From assembly GCA_016302165.1 (NCBI GenBank), contig JAEDOD010000001.1, forward strand, positions 1-64,000: DNA of 64,000 nucleotides, written 5' to 3'. The notes beneath the pieces are model-generated. The model was given only the letters and a program-made list of their open reading frames with translations. It searched no databases and was not told the origin of the DNA. The translations under genes were made by a program, and so were the position numbers. This DNA is from Sphaerochaetaceae bacterium. GTDB taxonomy: Bacteria > Spirochaetota > Spirochaetia > Sphaerochaetales > Sphaerochaetaceae. Within the stretch, counting starts at the first letter, position 1, and each line of letters begins with the position of its first letter. Positions 42,728 to 51,234 of this stretch are shown here, piece by piece.

Positions 42728-44089
42728 TTAGAAGCCCATGAAAATTCTCAGCACCAGGTACACCATCAGGTAGTAGCAGGATGCTCCCACCAGGTCGTTG
42801 AGGGTGGTGATGAGAGGACCGGAGGCCACAGCAGGGTCTATGCCGATTCTGTCCATAATGATGGGAATGGTGGCTCCCATGGTATTGGATATCGTCATGG
42901 CCAGCACAAGGGCTAAGGATATGGAAAGAGCCAGGAATATGGAATAGGTGATGCCGTTTCCAGACTTCAGGAATATGTAGGGCACCATGACTATGGCTGT
43001 ACCGAAACCAAGAATCAGACCTGAAGTAATTCCTGTGGCCGCCTCCTTCCTCACCAGTCTTGCCTTTCCCTTCTTCTCCAGCTCACGCCCCGACAGGCTT
43101 CTTACAGCCACAGCCAAGGTCTGGGTTCCGGAGTTTCCTGTCATATCCAGTATCAGGGACTGGAATGAGAATACAAGGGTCAGGCCCATGGCCAGGGAGG
43201 AAAGGGATCCGATCAGCATAGACACCAGGATTCCTAGGAATAGAAGAAGAAAGAGCCAGGGGAGGCGGGAAGCCATTGAGGCCAGGACTCCCTTGTCCTT
43301 ATCTTCATCATTAAGGGAGGCCAGCTTTCTGTAGTCTTCAGCCATCTCCCTTTCCACAGTGTCCATAAGCTCCCTGCCTGTAACGGCTCCTATGGTCTTT
43401 CCTTCATCATCTATTACAGGGAAGGCGGAGAGATTGTAGTCCCTGATCCATTCAAGGGTCTTGGATATCTTTGCGTCAGCAGAGACGAAGGGGAAGGAAG
43501 TCATGGCAACTTCTGAAAGCTTTTCATCCTTTCTCCCTCTTAGTACATCGATCAGGTCCACTTCTCCATATAGCTCCCCGCTTTCACCTTCCACGAATAT
43601 GGTGCGGATGTTGTCTTTCCCGTCCGAGCCAGTCCTTATTTTTTCCAGGGCCTCATCCAGGGTCAGGTCCTTACTGAGGATAATGAAGTCATCGGTCATT
43701 ATGGAGCCGATTTCATCCTCCTGGTATTCCAGGTTTGCCTTTACTGTACGGCCTGAAAGCTGAAGGATCATCTTCCTTCTGTCGTATGGAATGGAGGATA
43801 GTAGCATCTCGGCGCTTTCGTCATCCATTCTCCCCACAAGATGGCTCTGCATCCTGAGTGACATTTCGCTGAACCAGGGGATAGGGTAGCCGTTATCCTT
43901 CAATATCTCCAGGATGCGGTCAGTGTCCAGTATGGACCAGACTGTGTTCCTGTCTTCCTCATCCATAGTGGATACTTTCTCTGCAAGATCATTTCTTGAC
44001 AGTGAAAGCAGCTCCTCCTTAAGTGCCAGGGGAGACAATACCTTTCTTTTTTTCTTGTCTGCATTGTTAATTTCTTTTCTGTCTTCCAT
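42728..44089 (-). CDS. mgtE: Magnesium transporter MgtE, copy 2
   Basis: 453 aa paralogue of the next gene downstream. N domain (SPLALKEELLSLSRNDLAEK), CBS pair (QEDEIGSIMTDDFIIL to GAVTGRELMDTV), then five membrane helices with GNSGTQTLA and VASGPLITTLNDLVGA. AAAGGA lies 6 nt before ATG 44089. A 23-codon ORF precedes it at 44126-44197. Tandem copies suggest two affinities or two expression windows; residues lining the Mg2+ pore look conserved in both. Confidence 0.95.
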   Translation of the reverse strand: MEDRKEINNADKKKRKVLSPLALKEELLSLSRNDLAEKVSTMDEEDRNTVWSILDTDRILEILKDNGYPIPWFSEMSLRMQSHLVGRMDDESAEMLLSSIPYDRRKMILQLSGRTVKANLEYQEDEIGSIMTDDFIILSKDLTLDEALEKIRTGSDGKDNIRTIFVEGESGELYGEVDLIDVLRGRKDEKLSEVAMTSFPFVSADAKISKTLEWIRDYNLSAFPVIDDEGKTIGAVTGRELMDTVEREMAEDYRKLASLNDEDKDKGVLASMASRLPWLFLLLFLGILVSMLIGSLSSLAMGLTLVFSFQSLILDMTGNSGTQTLAVAVRSLSGRELEKKGKARLVRKEAATGITSGLILGFGTAIVMVPYIFLKSGNGITYSIFLALSISLALVLAMTISNTMGATIPIIMDRIGIDPAVASGPLITTLNDLVGASCYYLMVYLVLRIFMGF

Positions 44090-44125
44090 CTCTGTTCCTT
44101 TCCACTGGAGACAGAGAGACTATGG

Positions 44126-44197
44126 TCAAAGGAGAATGGACCCTCCGTCTACGGTGGTACAAGTAATGTCGAATCTACTGCCAGGGTCGCTTTCCAT
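44126..44197 (-). CDS. Putative Mg2+-responsive leader peptide of mgtE copy 2
   Basis: 23 aa ORF, ATG 44197, AAGGAG (44209-44204) with 6-nt spacing (the ATG at 44203 abuts the ribosome site). It begins MESDPGSRFD and ends VDGGSILL, stop TGA 44126-44128, 36 bp before mgtE. The first five residues differ from those of enterobacterial MgtL (MEPDP) at one position. MgtL destabilises the ribosome at acidic/Pro residues when Mg2+ is low and so induces mgtA. The ORF, its ribosome site and its likeness to the other leader are seen directly; the role is inferred. Confidence 0.6.
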   Translation of the reverse strand: MESDPGSRFDITCTTVDGGSILL

Positions 44198-44384
44198 GGA
44201 CATCTCCTTAAATCAATTCTGACCTTAATCTAACACAAAAGGGTGAAGGCAGAAAGGAAATGGAGACCAAAATTTGCACAAAAAATCAAAACAGTAAAGA
44301 TTTAGCGATTTCATTATGTTTTAACTCCTTGCTGTATAAAGAAATGTTAAATACGTTGCTTTTGTGTCAAAATCCTTTTCCAGT

Positions 44385-44413
44385 TTGATTTAGAGAGATT
44401 TTTACCATACAAT
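44385..44413 (+). promoter_or_regulatory. Promoter of the rnf operon
   Basis: TTGATT (44385-44390), 17-bp spacer, TACAAT (44408-44413), 36 bp before rnfC. The rest of the gap between the mgtE leader and this promoter (about 44210-44384) is AT-rich with no ORF I can support. Confidence 0.75.
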
Positions 44414-44448
44414 GAATAGAGTCGATCAAAAAAACTAAGGAGTATCAT

Positions 44449-45756
44449 GTGTTGAAAATAGCCACATTCAAAAGGGGCGGCGTTCATCCTGATGACATGA
44501 AGAGGCTTTCCAAGGATTGTCCTGTGGAAAGGCTTCCTATGCCTGGTGAACTTTTTGTCTCAATGTCACAGCACCTGGGAGCCCCTGCAACACCTTTGAA
44601 GAAGAAAGGAGATAGGGTAGAGAAGGGTGAGACCATTGGAAAGGCATCTTCATTCATTTCAGCCGATGTCCATTCTCCAGTCAGAGGAACTGTCACTGAT
44701 GTGAGAAAGGTCAGATTGGCTACAGGTGCAAATGCAGATACCATAATCATAAAGCCGGATGAGGAGCAGCCTGAGCTTTTTACTTCAGCCTATGACTGGA
44801 AGGAGATGGGAAGCGAGGAGATCCAGGCCCTTGTGAAGGAAATGGGAATAGTAGGAATGGGTGGAGCCACCTTCCCCACTTCCGTAAAGTTCTCTGTCCC
44901 CACAGGAAAGAAGGTTGAGTACCTGGTAATAAACGCTGTGGAGTGCGAGCCCTACATCACCTGCGACTACCGCCTTATGATGGAGGAGCCTGAAGCTCTT
45001 CTTGAAGGAGCAATGATCGCTGCCAAGGCTGTAAATCCAGAGCATATTGTCTTCGGTGTGGAGATGAACAAGATGGATGCTGTGGAGCTCCTTAGCGCCA
45101 AGGCTGAAGAGAAGGGATATCCAATTTCTATCCAGCCTTTGAAGATGAAATATCCTCAGGGAGATGAAAAGCAGCTTTTGAAGGCTGTCACAGGCCGTGA
45201 GATTCCTTCCGGCAAGCTTCCTCTTGATATCGGATGCATTGTCTGCAACACAGCCACCACATATGCAATCTATGAAGCTGTAAAGTTCCATAAGCCTCTT
45301 TTTGAGAGACGTATAACTGTCAGCGGTGAATGCATCAGGAATCCAAAGAACATACTTGCTCCCATCGGAACACCATTTTCAGCGCTTCTTGAGTATTGCG
45401 GAGGCGCCAGTGATGGCCTTTACGAGCTTATAAGCGGCGGCCCGATGATGGGCTTCGATTGCCCTGACGGAGATGTTCCAATGGTGAAGGGAAGCGGTGG
45501 ACTCCTTGCTGTCCCAGACAAAATCGGCGGAAGGGAATTCCCATGTGTATCCTGCGGTAAGTGTGTGCAGCACTGTCCTATGGGACTTATGCCAAACAGA
45601 ATGTACAGAAATATCAAGAACGGAAACTATAGCGAAGCCATGGCTCTAGGGCTGATGGACTGCAAGGAGTGCGGCTGCTGCTCCTACTCCTGTCCATCCC
45701 ACATCAATCTGGTCCAGGGCTTCAAGCTTGGAAAGAAGATGGGGAGGAGAAAGTGA
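44449..45756 (+). CDS. rnfC: Rnf complex subunit C
   Basis: 435 aa, GTG start with AAGGAG 6 nt upstream (44437-44442). KRGGVHPDDMKR at the N-terminus, the NADH/FMN-binding region (GIVGMGGATFPTSVK, NAVECEPYITCDYRL) and two [4Fe-4S] motifs CVSCGKCVQHCP and CKECGCCSYSCP. RnfC is the peripheral NADH-oxidising/reducing subunit of the Rnf ferredoxin:NAD+ oxidoreductase, which couples this electron transfer to Na+ or H+ export. First of six genes in the order C-D-G-E-A-B usual in clostridia and Thermotoga. Confidence 0.96.
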   Translation: MLKIATFKRGGVHPDDMKRLSKDCPVERLPMPGELFVSMSQHLGAPATPLKKKGDRVEKGETIGKASSFISADVHSPVRGTVTDVRKVRLATGANADTIIIKPDEEQPELFTSAYDWKEMGSEEIQALVKEMGIVGMGGATFPTSVKFSVPTGKKVEYLVINAVECEPYITCDYRLMMEEPEALLEGAMIAAKAVNPEHIVFGVEMNKMDAVELLSAKAEEKGYPISIQPLKMKYPQGDEKQLLKAVTGREIPSGKLPLDIGCIVCNTATTYAIYEAVKFHKPLFERRITVSGECIRNPKNILAPIGTPFSALLEYCGGASDGLYELISGGPMMGFDCPDGDVPMVKGSGGLLAVPDKIGGREFPCVSCGKCVQHCPMGLMPNRMYRNIKNGNYSEAMALGLMDCKECGCCSYSCPSHINLVQGFKLGKKMGRRK

Positions 45757-46820
45757 TGATTACAGTAAGGACCAGCCCCCACGTACACGATTGGGTTTCA
45801 ACAGACAAGGCCATGGTCATGGTTACCATCGCCCTCCTTCCTTCCGCTCTCTGGGGCGTAGTGATGTTTGGCTTCAAGGCCCTTCTGGTGCTCCTTGTAT
45901 CCATTATTTCCGCCCTTCTTACAGAATGGCTTCTTGGAAAGATAAACAAGGAGAATACCCTCACCGACTACTCTGCCCTGGTTACAGGCCTGCTTGTCGG
46001 CATGAATATGCCTCCTGAGGTTCCTCTCTTCATTCCTCTTATTGCATCCATCTTTGCAATTGCAATTGTAAAGTGGACCTTCGGAGGACTGGGATGCAAC
46101 TGGGCTAACCCAGCCATTGCAGGAAGAGTCTTCGTATTCTTCTCCTTCTCTTCACTGATGTCCAAGTTCAAGAATCCCTGGGTATGGGGAAGCGGCGCAG
46201 AGCTTGTGGCTTCAGCCACTCCATTGACCCAGGTGAAGATGGAAATTGCTTCAGGTCTTTCTTCTGAAGTGATCATGGCAGAAGCAGGAACTCCAGTATC
46301 AGCTGTGGCCTCCTCCATTTCATCCCTTACAGGTCTTAGCCCCTACACTGTAGACGCATTCTTCGGCTTCACAGGAGGCTGTATCGGAGAAGTAAGCGCA
46401 CTGCTGCTTCTTGCGGGAGGAATATTCCTTATTGCCAAGAAAGTGATCTCCTGGAGAATCCCCCTTTCCTTCATCCTCTCCTACGCTCTCCTTAACTGGG
46501 TCTTTGGAGGAGTGAGAGGAGGAAACGGTCTCTTTTCCGGTGAAATCCTTCTCCCTCTCTTCTCCGGCGGCCTGATGCTGGGAGCCTTCTTCATGGCTAC
46601 AGACTGGGTAACCACTCCAACGACACCAAAGGGTGAGGTGATCTTTGCCATAGGCTGTGGCTTCTTCACCTTCCTTATCAGGTGCTTCGGTTCCCTTCCT
46701 GAGGGAGTTTCCCTGGCAATTCTCCTGATGAACATGGTATCTCCCACCATCGAAAGATATTGCAGACCTAAGAAGTTCGGCTTTGTGAAAGTGGAAAAGA
46801 GCAAGGAGGCAAAGGCATGA
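45756..46820 (+). CDS. rnfD: Rnf complex subunit D
   Basis: 354 aa, ATG in the TGATG overlap with rnfC. Membrane subunit with about nine helices and the flavin-attachment region SATPLTQVK, where Thr carries covalent FMN. TSPHVHDW at the N-terminus and FMATDWVTTPTTPKG near the C-terminus are family signatures. Overlaps rnfG by 4 bp. Confidence 0.96.
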   Translation: MITVRTSPHVHDWVSTDKAMVMVTIALLPSALWGVVMFGFKALLVLLVSIISALLTEWLLGKINKENTLTDYSALVTGLLVGMNMPPEVPLFIPLIASIFAIAIVKWTFGGLGCNWANPAIAGRVFVFFSFSSLMSKFKNPWVWGSGAELVASATPLTQVKMEIASGLSSEVIMAEAGTPVSAVASSISSLTGLSPYTVDAFFGFTGGCIGEVSALLLLAGGIFLIAKKVISWRIPLSFILSYALLNWVFGGVRGGNGLFSGEILLPLFSGGLMLGAFFMATDWVTTPTTPKGEVIFAIGCGFFTFLIRCFGSLPEGVSLAILLMNMVSPTIERYCRPKKFGFVKVEKSKEAKA

Positions 46821-47368
46821 AGAAGACACTTATGACCAGTCTTGTACTGTTTTTGATATGTGCTGTCTGCGCTGTACTTTGCGCTACTGTCAACTCCTTT
46901 ACAGCTCCAAAAATCGAAGAGAACATCAGAAAAGCCAATGCAGAGGCACTGAAAAGCGTTGCCGGAGACCTGGAGATAGGCGAGACAGTTCCTGTGGAAG
47001 GATGGCCAGGAGTTGTGGAGGCCACACCTCTTCTGGAGGACGGAAAGAGAGTGGGGACAGCTCTTCTCCTTTCCGGTTCGGGCTATGGTGGAGCCTTCTC
47101 CATCATCGCTTCCTACGACACTGAAGGAGTGCTTCTGGGCGCCAAGATGACTACAGATAGCGAGACTGCAGGTCTTGGAAAGAAAGCTGAAGAGGATTGG
47201 TATATGGCTCTCTTCGGAGGAATGGGAAAGGATAAGTCCTTCCCATCTTCCCCTAAGGATCTTCCTGGTGAAGAGGCTGCCCTGGTCAGCGGGGCCACTG
47301 TCACCTTCAAGGGAGTCTCAAAGGCTCTGAAGCTTGGTAGCGACTGCGCTAAGGAGGTCGGAAGATGA
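46817..47368 (+). CDS. rnfG: Rnf complex subunit G
   Basis: 183 aa. One N-terminal membrane helix (LVLFLICAVCAVLCATVNSF region) and an extracytoplasmic FMN domain; VSGATVTFKGV holds the SGAT motif whose Thr binds FMN covalently. ATSD/E-like TTDSETAGLGKKAEED is the conserved ETPGLG-type segment. ATGA overlaps on both sides. Confidence 0.95.
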   Translation: MKKTLMTSLVLFLICAVCAVLCATVNSFTAPKIEENIRKANAEALKSVAGDLEIGETVPVEGWPGVVEATPLLEDGKRVGTALLLSGSGYGGAFSIIASYDTEGVLLGAKMTTDSETAGLGKKAEEDWYMALFGGMGKDKSFPSSPKDLPGEEAALVSGATVTFKGVSKALKLGSDCAKEVGR

Positions 47369-48000
47369 AGAACAACCATATAAAGGAACTGTGTAAGGGA
47401 ATCTGGAAGGAAAATCCGATTTTCGTGATCATGCTTGGAATGTGTCCGACTCTGGCTGTCTCGACCCAGGTGTCCAATGCAATAGGCATGGGACTGGGAG
47501 TTGTCTTTGTCCTGACACTGTCCAACATCTTCATCTCCCTGTTGAAGAAGGTGATTCCTGATTCCATAAGAATCCCTTCCTATATCGTAATCATTGCATC
47601 CTTCGTCACCATCCTTGAGATGCTTATGCATGCATATCTCCCTTCCCTATATGACGCCTTGGGAATCTATCTTTCCCTTATAGTCGTCAACTGCGTAATT
47701 TTGGGAAGAGCTGAGGCCTTTGCCAACAAGAACAGCGTCTTCGACTCTGCCCTTGACGGAATCGGCATGGGCCTGGGCTTCACTCTTGGCCTTACGATCA
47801 TTGCGGCCATAAGAGAGATCCTGGGAAGCGGAACCATCACTCTCTTTGCCATTGGAGGCTGGAACGGAGTCATAAAGGTGCCTCTTCTCTCCTCCAACCC
47901 TGTGAGAGTAGTGGGAATGAGCGCCGGAGCCCTTCTGGTAATGGGACTTCTGAAGGCCTTCTTCACCTGGAGAAGCGAGAAAAAGGGAGATAAGAGATGA
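47365..48000 (+). CDS. rnfE: Rnf complex subunit E
   Basis: 211 aa, six-helix membrane subunit related to RnfA: KGIWKENPIFVIMLGMCPTLAVS, IVVNCVILGRAEAFA, GIGMGLGFT. RnfA and RnfE are inverted-topology partners that enclose an Fe-S centre in the membrane; the conserved Cys in LGMCP and VNCVILGRAE are present. Confidence 0.96.
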   Translation: MKNNHIKELCKGIWKENPIFVIMLGMCPTLAVSTQVSNAIGMGLGVVFVLTLSNIFISLLKKVIPDSIRIPSYIVIIASFVTILEMLMHAYLPSLYDALGIYLSLIVVNCVILGRAEAFANKNSVFDSALDGIGMGLGFTLGLTIIAAIREILGSGTITLFAIGGWNGVIKVPLLSSNPVRVVGMSAGALLVMGLLKAFFTWRSEKKGDKR

Positions 48001-48590
48001 GCTATATCGGTATTCTTATTACATATATCTTTGTAAACAACTTCATTCTTGTGAAGTTCATGGGAATCTGTCCCTTCATTGGAGTCAGCAAAAATAGCTC
48101 CTCAGCCATTGGCATGGGAGTTGCTGTAACCTTTGTCACCAGCGTAACCAGCGTAGTGTGCTGGATGGTCTATTATGGCCTTCTCGCTCCCTTCGGCCTG
48201 GAATATCTCAGGACCATTTCCTTCATTCTTGTGATCGCTGCCATGGTCCAGCTGGTTGAAATGGTGATCAGGAAGTTCTCTCCTTCCCTTTATAAGGCTC
48301 TTGGAATCTATCTTCCTCTCATTACCACCAACTGTGCTGTCCTGGGTATCGCCATCATCAACATCGACTCCGGATATAACCTTCTCCAGTCCTTCTTTGC
48401 AGGTCTGGCTGCAGGAATCGGCTTCACGATGGCAATTGTGCTCATGTCCAATATCCGTGAGAAGCTGGAGCTTACTCCTGTACGTAAGAGCTTCAAGGGA
48501 GTTCCAATCACTTTCATAAGTGCAGGAATCATGGCTTTGGCCTTCATGGCTTTCGATTCAAGCCTTCTTTCGAATCTTGGTCTAGTGTAA
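47997..48590 (+). CDS. rnfA: Rnf complex subunit A
   Basis: 197 aa, six membrane helices: FVNNFILVKFMGICPFIGVS and LITTNCAVLGIAI carry the Cys residues that bind the intramembrane [2Fe-2S] centre with RnfE. ATG overlaps the rnfE TGA; its TAA is part of the AAGGAG that serves rnfB. Confidence 0.96.
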   Translation: MSYIGILITYIFVNNFILVKFMGICPFIGVSKNSSSAIGMGVAVTFVTSVTSVVCWMVYYGLLAPFGLEYLRTISFILVIAAMVQLVEMVIRKFSPSLYKALGIYLPLITTNCAVLGIAIINIDSGYNLLQSFFAGLAAGIGFTMAIVLMSNIREKLELTPVRKSFKGVPITFISAGIMALAFMAFDSSLLSNLGLV

Positions 48591-48603
48591 GGAGATAGAT
48601 AAG

Positions 48604-49395
48604 ATGAACATTCTATATGCATTTATAATAGTTGCTGTCTTGGGTCTCCTTCTTGGAGCTGGCCTTGCCTTTGCCGATAAGGCGCTGAAGGTGAAGAAGG
48701 ATGAGAAGCTTGAGGCTCTGGAAGCCATAATGCCTGGAGCCAACTGCGGAGGCTGCGGCTTTGCAGGCTGCTCAGCATACGCAGAAGCTGTGGCTGAAGG
48801 AACGGCCAAGCCTGGACTTTGCTCTCCCGGAGGCAAGGCTCTTGCCGAGAAGATGGGTGAAATCTTGGGCATAAGCGTGGAAGTAGGGGAAAGAAAAGTG
48901 GCCTACGTCTTCTGCCAGGGTGGCAAGGATGTGACCAAGGAAGACTATAGATATGAAGGAATCAAGGACTGCAATGCAGCTTCCCTTCTTTTCCAGGGAC
49001 CCAACGGCTGTAAGGAAGGATGCCTTCATATGGGATCCTGTATGGCTGTTTGTCCTGCCCATGCCATCTACTATGATGAAAAGGGCAACGTCAAGGTGGA
49101 CAAGGAAAAGTGTGTAGGCTGCGGAGCCTGCACCAAGGTCTGCCCCAACGGTGTAATCAAGCTTATTCCGTATAGCGCTGAATATGTGGTAGCCTGCAAT
49201 AACCATGAAGCTGGAGCCAAGGCAAAGAAGAATTGCAGCGCAGCCTGCATCGGATGCAGAATCTGCGTAAACAAGGTTGAAAACTCACCTTTCACAGTGG
49301 ATTCCTTCCTTTCCTCCATCGACTACTCCAAGGACCAGAGCGCTTGTCCTCTTGCCCAGGAGAAGTGTCCTCAGAAGTGCATTGTAAGGAGCTAG
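48604..49395 (+). CDS. rnfB: Rnf complex subunit B, ferredoxin-like
   Basis: 263 aa. N-terminal membrane helix, then a four-Cys [4Fe-4S] domain (ANCGGCGFAGC ... GLC) and further cluster motifs: CKEGCLHMGSCMAVCP, CVGCGACTKVCP, CSAACIGCRIC. The series of clusters takes electrons from soluble ferredoxin. C-terminus adds extra Cys (CPLAQEKCPQKC), as in clostridial-type RnfB. Confidence 0.96.
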   Translation: MNILYAFIIVAVLGLLLGAGLAFADKALKVKKDEKLEALEAIMPGANCGGCGFAGCSAYAEAVAEGTAKPGLCSPGGKALAEKMGEILGISVEVGERKVAYVFCQGGKDVTKEDYRYEGIKDCNAASLLFQGPNGCKEGCLHMGSCMAVCPAHAIYYDEKGNVKVDKEKCVGCGACTKVCPNGVIKLIPYSAEYVVACNNHEAGAKAKKNCSAACIGCRICVNKVENSPFTVDSFLSSIDYSKDQSACPLAQEKCPQKCIVRS

Positions 49396-49399
49396 CCAA

Positions 49400-51205
49400 T
49401 TGAAGCTTTTCCTGGGATTATATACAGAACTCTACAGTACTCCTCCATCTCTTTTCGACAAGACACTGTCTCTTGTCTATGAACCTGTACTGTCCTTTAT
49501 GTACAATAATCCCGGGCACATCCTCTCCCTCTACCAGTCATCTGCAATGATGAAACATATCCAGAGGGAGAGACCTGAATACAGGTCACTGGTCTCCACC
49601 CTCTGTAAGAGAGGTGAAATCAATCCTCTTACAGGAACCTGGTCCCAGTCCATACTTTCCCTTCTTCCTCCGAAGGACAGGGTCACTCAGATTGAGCGCA
49701 TGACATCCTTCATCCGCCATGAGTATGGAGTCCTCCCCAATACTGCCTTCTTCTATGGTCAGGTCTGGCAGCCCTTGTATATTTCCCTGTTGAAGAATGC
49801 AGGAATAGACAATGTAGTGATCTCCACCTGGAAGGGAGGAGACAAGGAAGCCATTGACCAGCCTTTCCTGATGAACGAGCTGGGGAAGAAGGTAAGGATC
49901 TTCCCTTTCCATGACAGGATCGCCTCCTCTGTGGAGTCTTACTCAAAGGGAGATATTGGATACGATAGTCTAAGGGAGGAGGTCTTTTCATCTCTTGATG
50001 GGACTGAGGGAGAGAAAACTGTGTTCCTTAACATGGACCAATTGGTCCTTGGAAGCCAAAGGGAAGGAAAAGGCGCGAAGCCGGGCCTTCTTGTTGTGGA
50101 TATTCTATCCCGCTTTGAGACTCTTCCAATTTCCTCCTTTAATGTTACTGAAGCTGGATATCTTCCCCAGGGCTGGTATGGAAGAGACAGCGAAACCTTC
50201 TCCCTTTCCTCCTTCAACGAGCTCTTTGTCTACGACGAGGAAAGCCGCTATCGATACAATAGGTTCATTAACCTGGCTGAAGGAACCATTTCAAGAAACA
50301 ACAGACTATTGCGTAAGGATGTTTCTACAGCTCTTTTCAATGTGTCTGCAGGACCACTCTTTATCCATGATTCCCAATTGGCTCCTCTCCGCTACAGGAC
50401 CAGGAGGAATTTCTGGGAAAGTATAATCGGAGCTGAGAACTGCTTCTGGGAGTATACGGAAGGACCTTCCCTCAGGGAATGGGACTGGGAGGATATTTCA
50501 CGGCCTGACATTGTAATGTCCAACAGGACATACCTGGCTGTAGTGTCCCCAAAAGGCGCAGCCTGCCCTGAGTTCGATTTCCTGTTGAAGAATCTGAATA
50601 TTTTCGACACCTCGTCTCCTCTTGACAGGAATATTCCCATCAAGGAGCTGAAAAAATCCTTTTCAGATATAGTTGAAGTCAATGGAAGAGAGTGGAGCTC
50701 CTCCTCATCCATGTTCTTTCCTGAGGTGCTGGACAAGAAGAGGAGCGAAGTCCAGTTCCTTCTTGAAGAGGATGATCTTCCCTTCACCCTTTCAAAGAGA
50801 TATAGAATGAGGGCCTCAACCTTTATTCTGGATATTCTTCTTACCAATGTGTCTTCTTCTCCACTGAAGGGAACCTACTCTGTGGTTGTCTATCTTTCCA
50901 TGCCGGATGTGTGCATTCTCGGTTCTGACCAGAGGATGGATATGGTGACCAAGGGTGAAGTAAGGGCCAAGACAGTGAAATACTCATCCAGAATGGAGGA
51001 CGAGACACAGATGATCTTCTCCTCCACATCTCTGTTTACACTTACTGAGGAGATACAGAGGAGTACAGAGACCACAGCCTTGGGAGAAGAGGAATTTGGG
51101 CTGGGAAAGAAGATTGTATTTCATTTCCCTCTTGAAGTTGATGGAGAAGAATCGGTAACCTATAGGCTGGTCATGAGAGTACAGGGTCCAAAGAAGGACC
51201 AGTGA
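49400..51205 (+). CDS. GH57-like (4-alpha-glucanotransferase-like) protein lacking catalytic residues
   Basis: 601 aa, TTG start (AAGGAG 8 nt upstream, in the end of rnfB). From memory the order matches Thermococcus litoralis 4-alpha-glucanotransferase: NPLTGTWSQSILSLLPPKDR (family: barrel segment before the nucleophile), then FFYGQVWQPLYISLLKNAGI against WLTERVWQP....AGI, and ESIIGAEN in the middle domain, with a beta-rich C-terminal domain. But the nucleophile Glu position is Gly120, the N-terminal HNHQP motif is replaced by YTELYS and the DDGEKFG motif by NMDQLVLG. Predicted inactive or with a changed role. Confidence 0.7.
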   Translation: MKLFLGLYTELYSTPPSLFDKTLSLVYEPVLSFMYNNPGHILSLYQSSAMMKHIQRERPEYRSLVSTLCKRGEINPLTGTWSQSILSLLPPKDRVTQIERMTSFIRHEYGVLPNTAFFYGQVWQPLYISLLKNAGIDNVVISTWKGGDKEAIDQPFLMNELGKKVRIFPFHDRIASSVESYSKGDIGYDSLREEVFSSLDGTEGEKTVFLNMDQLVLGSQREGKGAKPGLLVVDILSRFETLPISSFNVTEAGYLPQGWYGRDSETFSLSSFNELFVYDEESRYRYNRFINLAEGTISRNNRLLRKDVSTALFNVSAGPLFIHDSQLAPLRYRTRRNFWESIIGAENCFWEYTEGPSLREWDWEDISRPDIVMSNRTYLAVVSPKGAACPEFDFLLKNLNIFDTSSPLDRNIPIKELKKSFSDIVEVNGREWSSSSSMFFPEVLDKKRSEVQFLLEEDDLPFTLSKRYRMRASTFILDILLTNVSSSPLKGTYSVVVYLSMPDVCILGSDQRMDMVTKGEVRAKTVKYSSRMEDETQMIFSSTSLFTLTEEIQRSTETTALGEEEFGLGKKIVFHFPLEVDGEESVTYRLVMRVQGPKKDQ

Positions 51206-51234
51206 TCTAAAGAATATTTAAGGAGAAAAAGAAT

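Noticed and set aside
44360..44372. Rex- or FNR-like site before rnf
   Set aside because: TTTTGTGTCAAAA is only a 5-bp-arm palindrome and does not match the Rex (TTGTGAnnnnTTCACAA) or FNR consensus.
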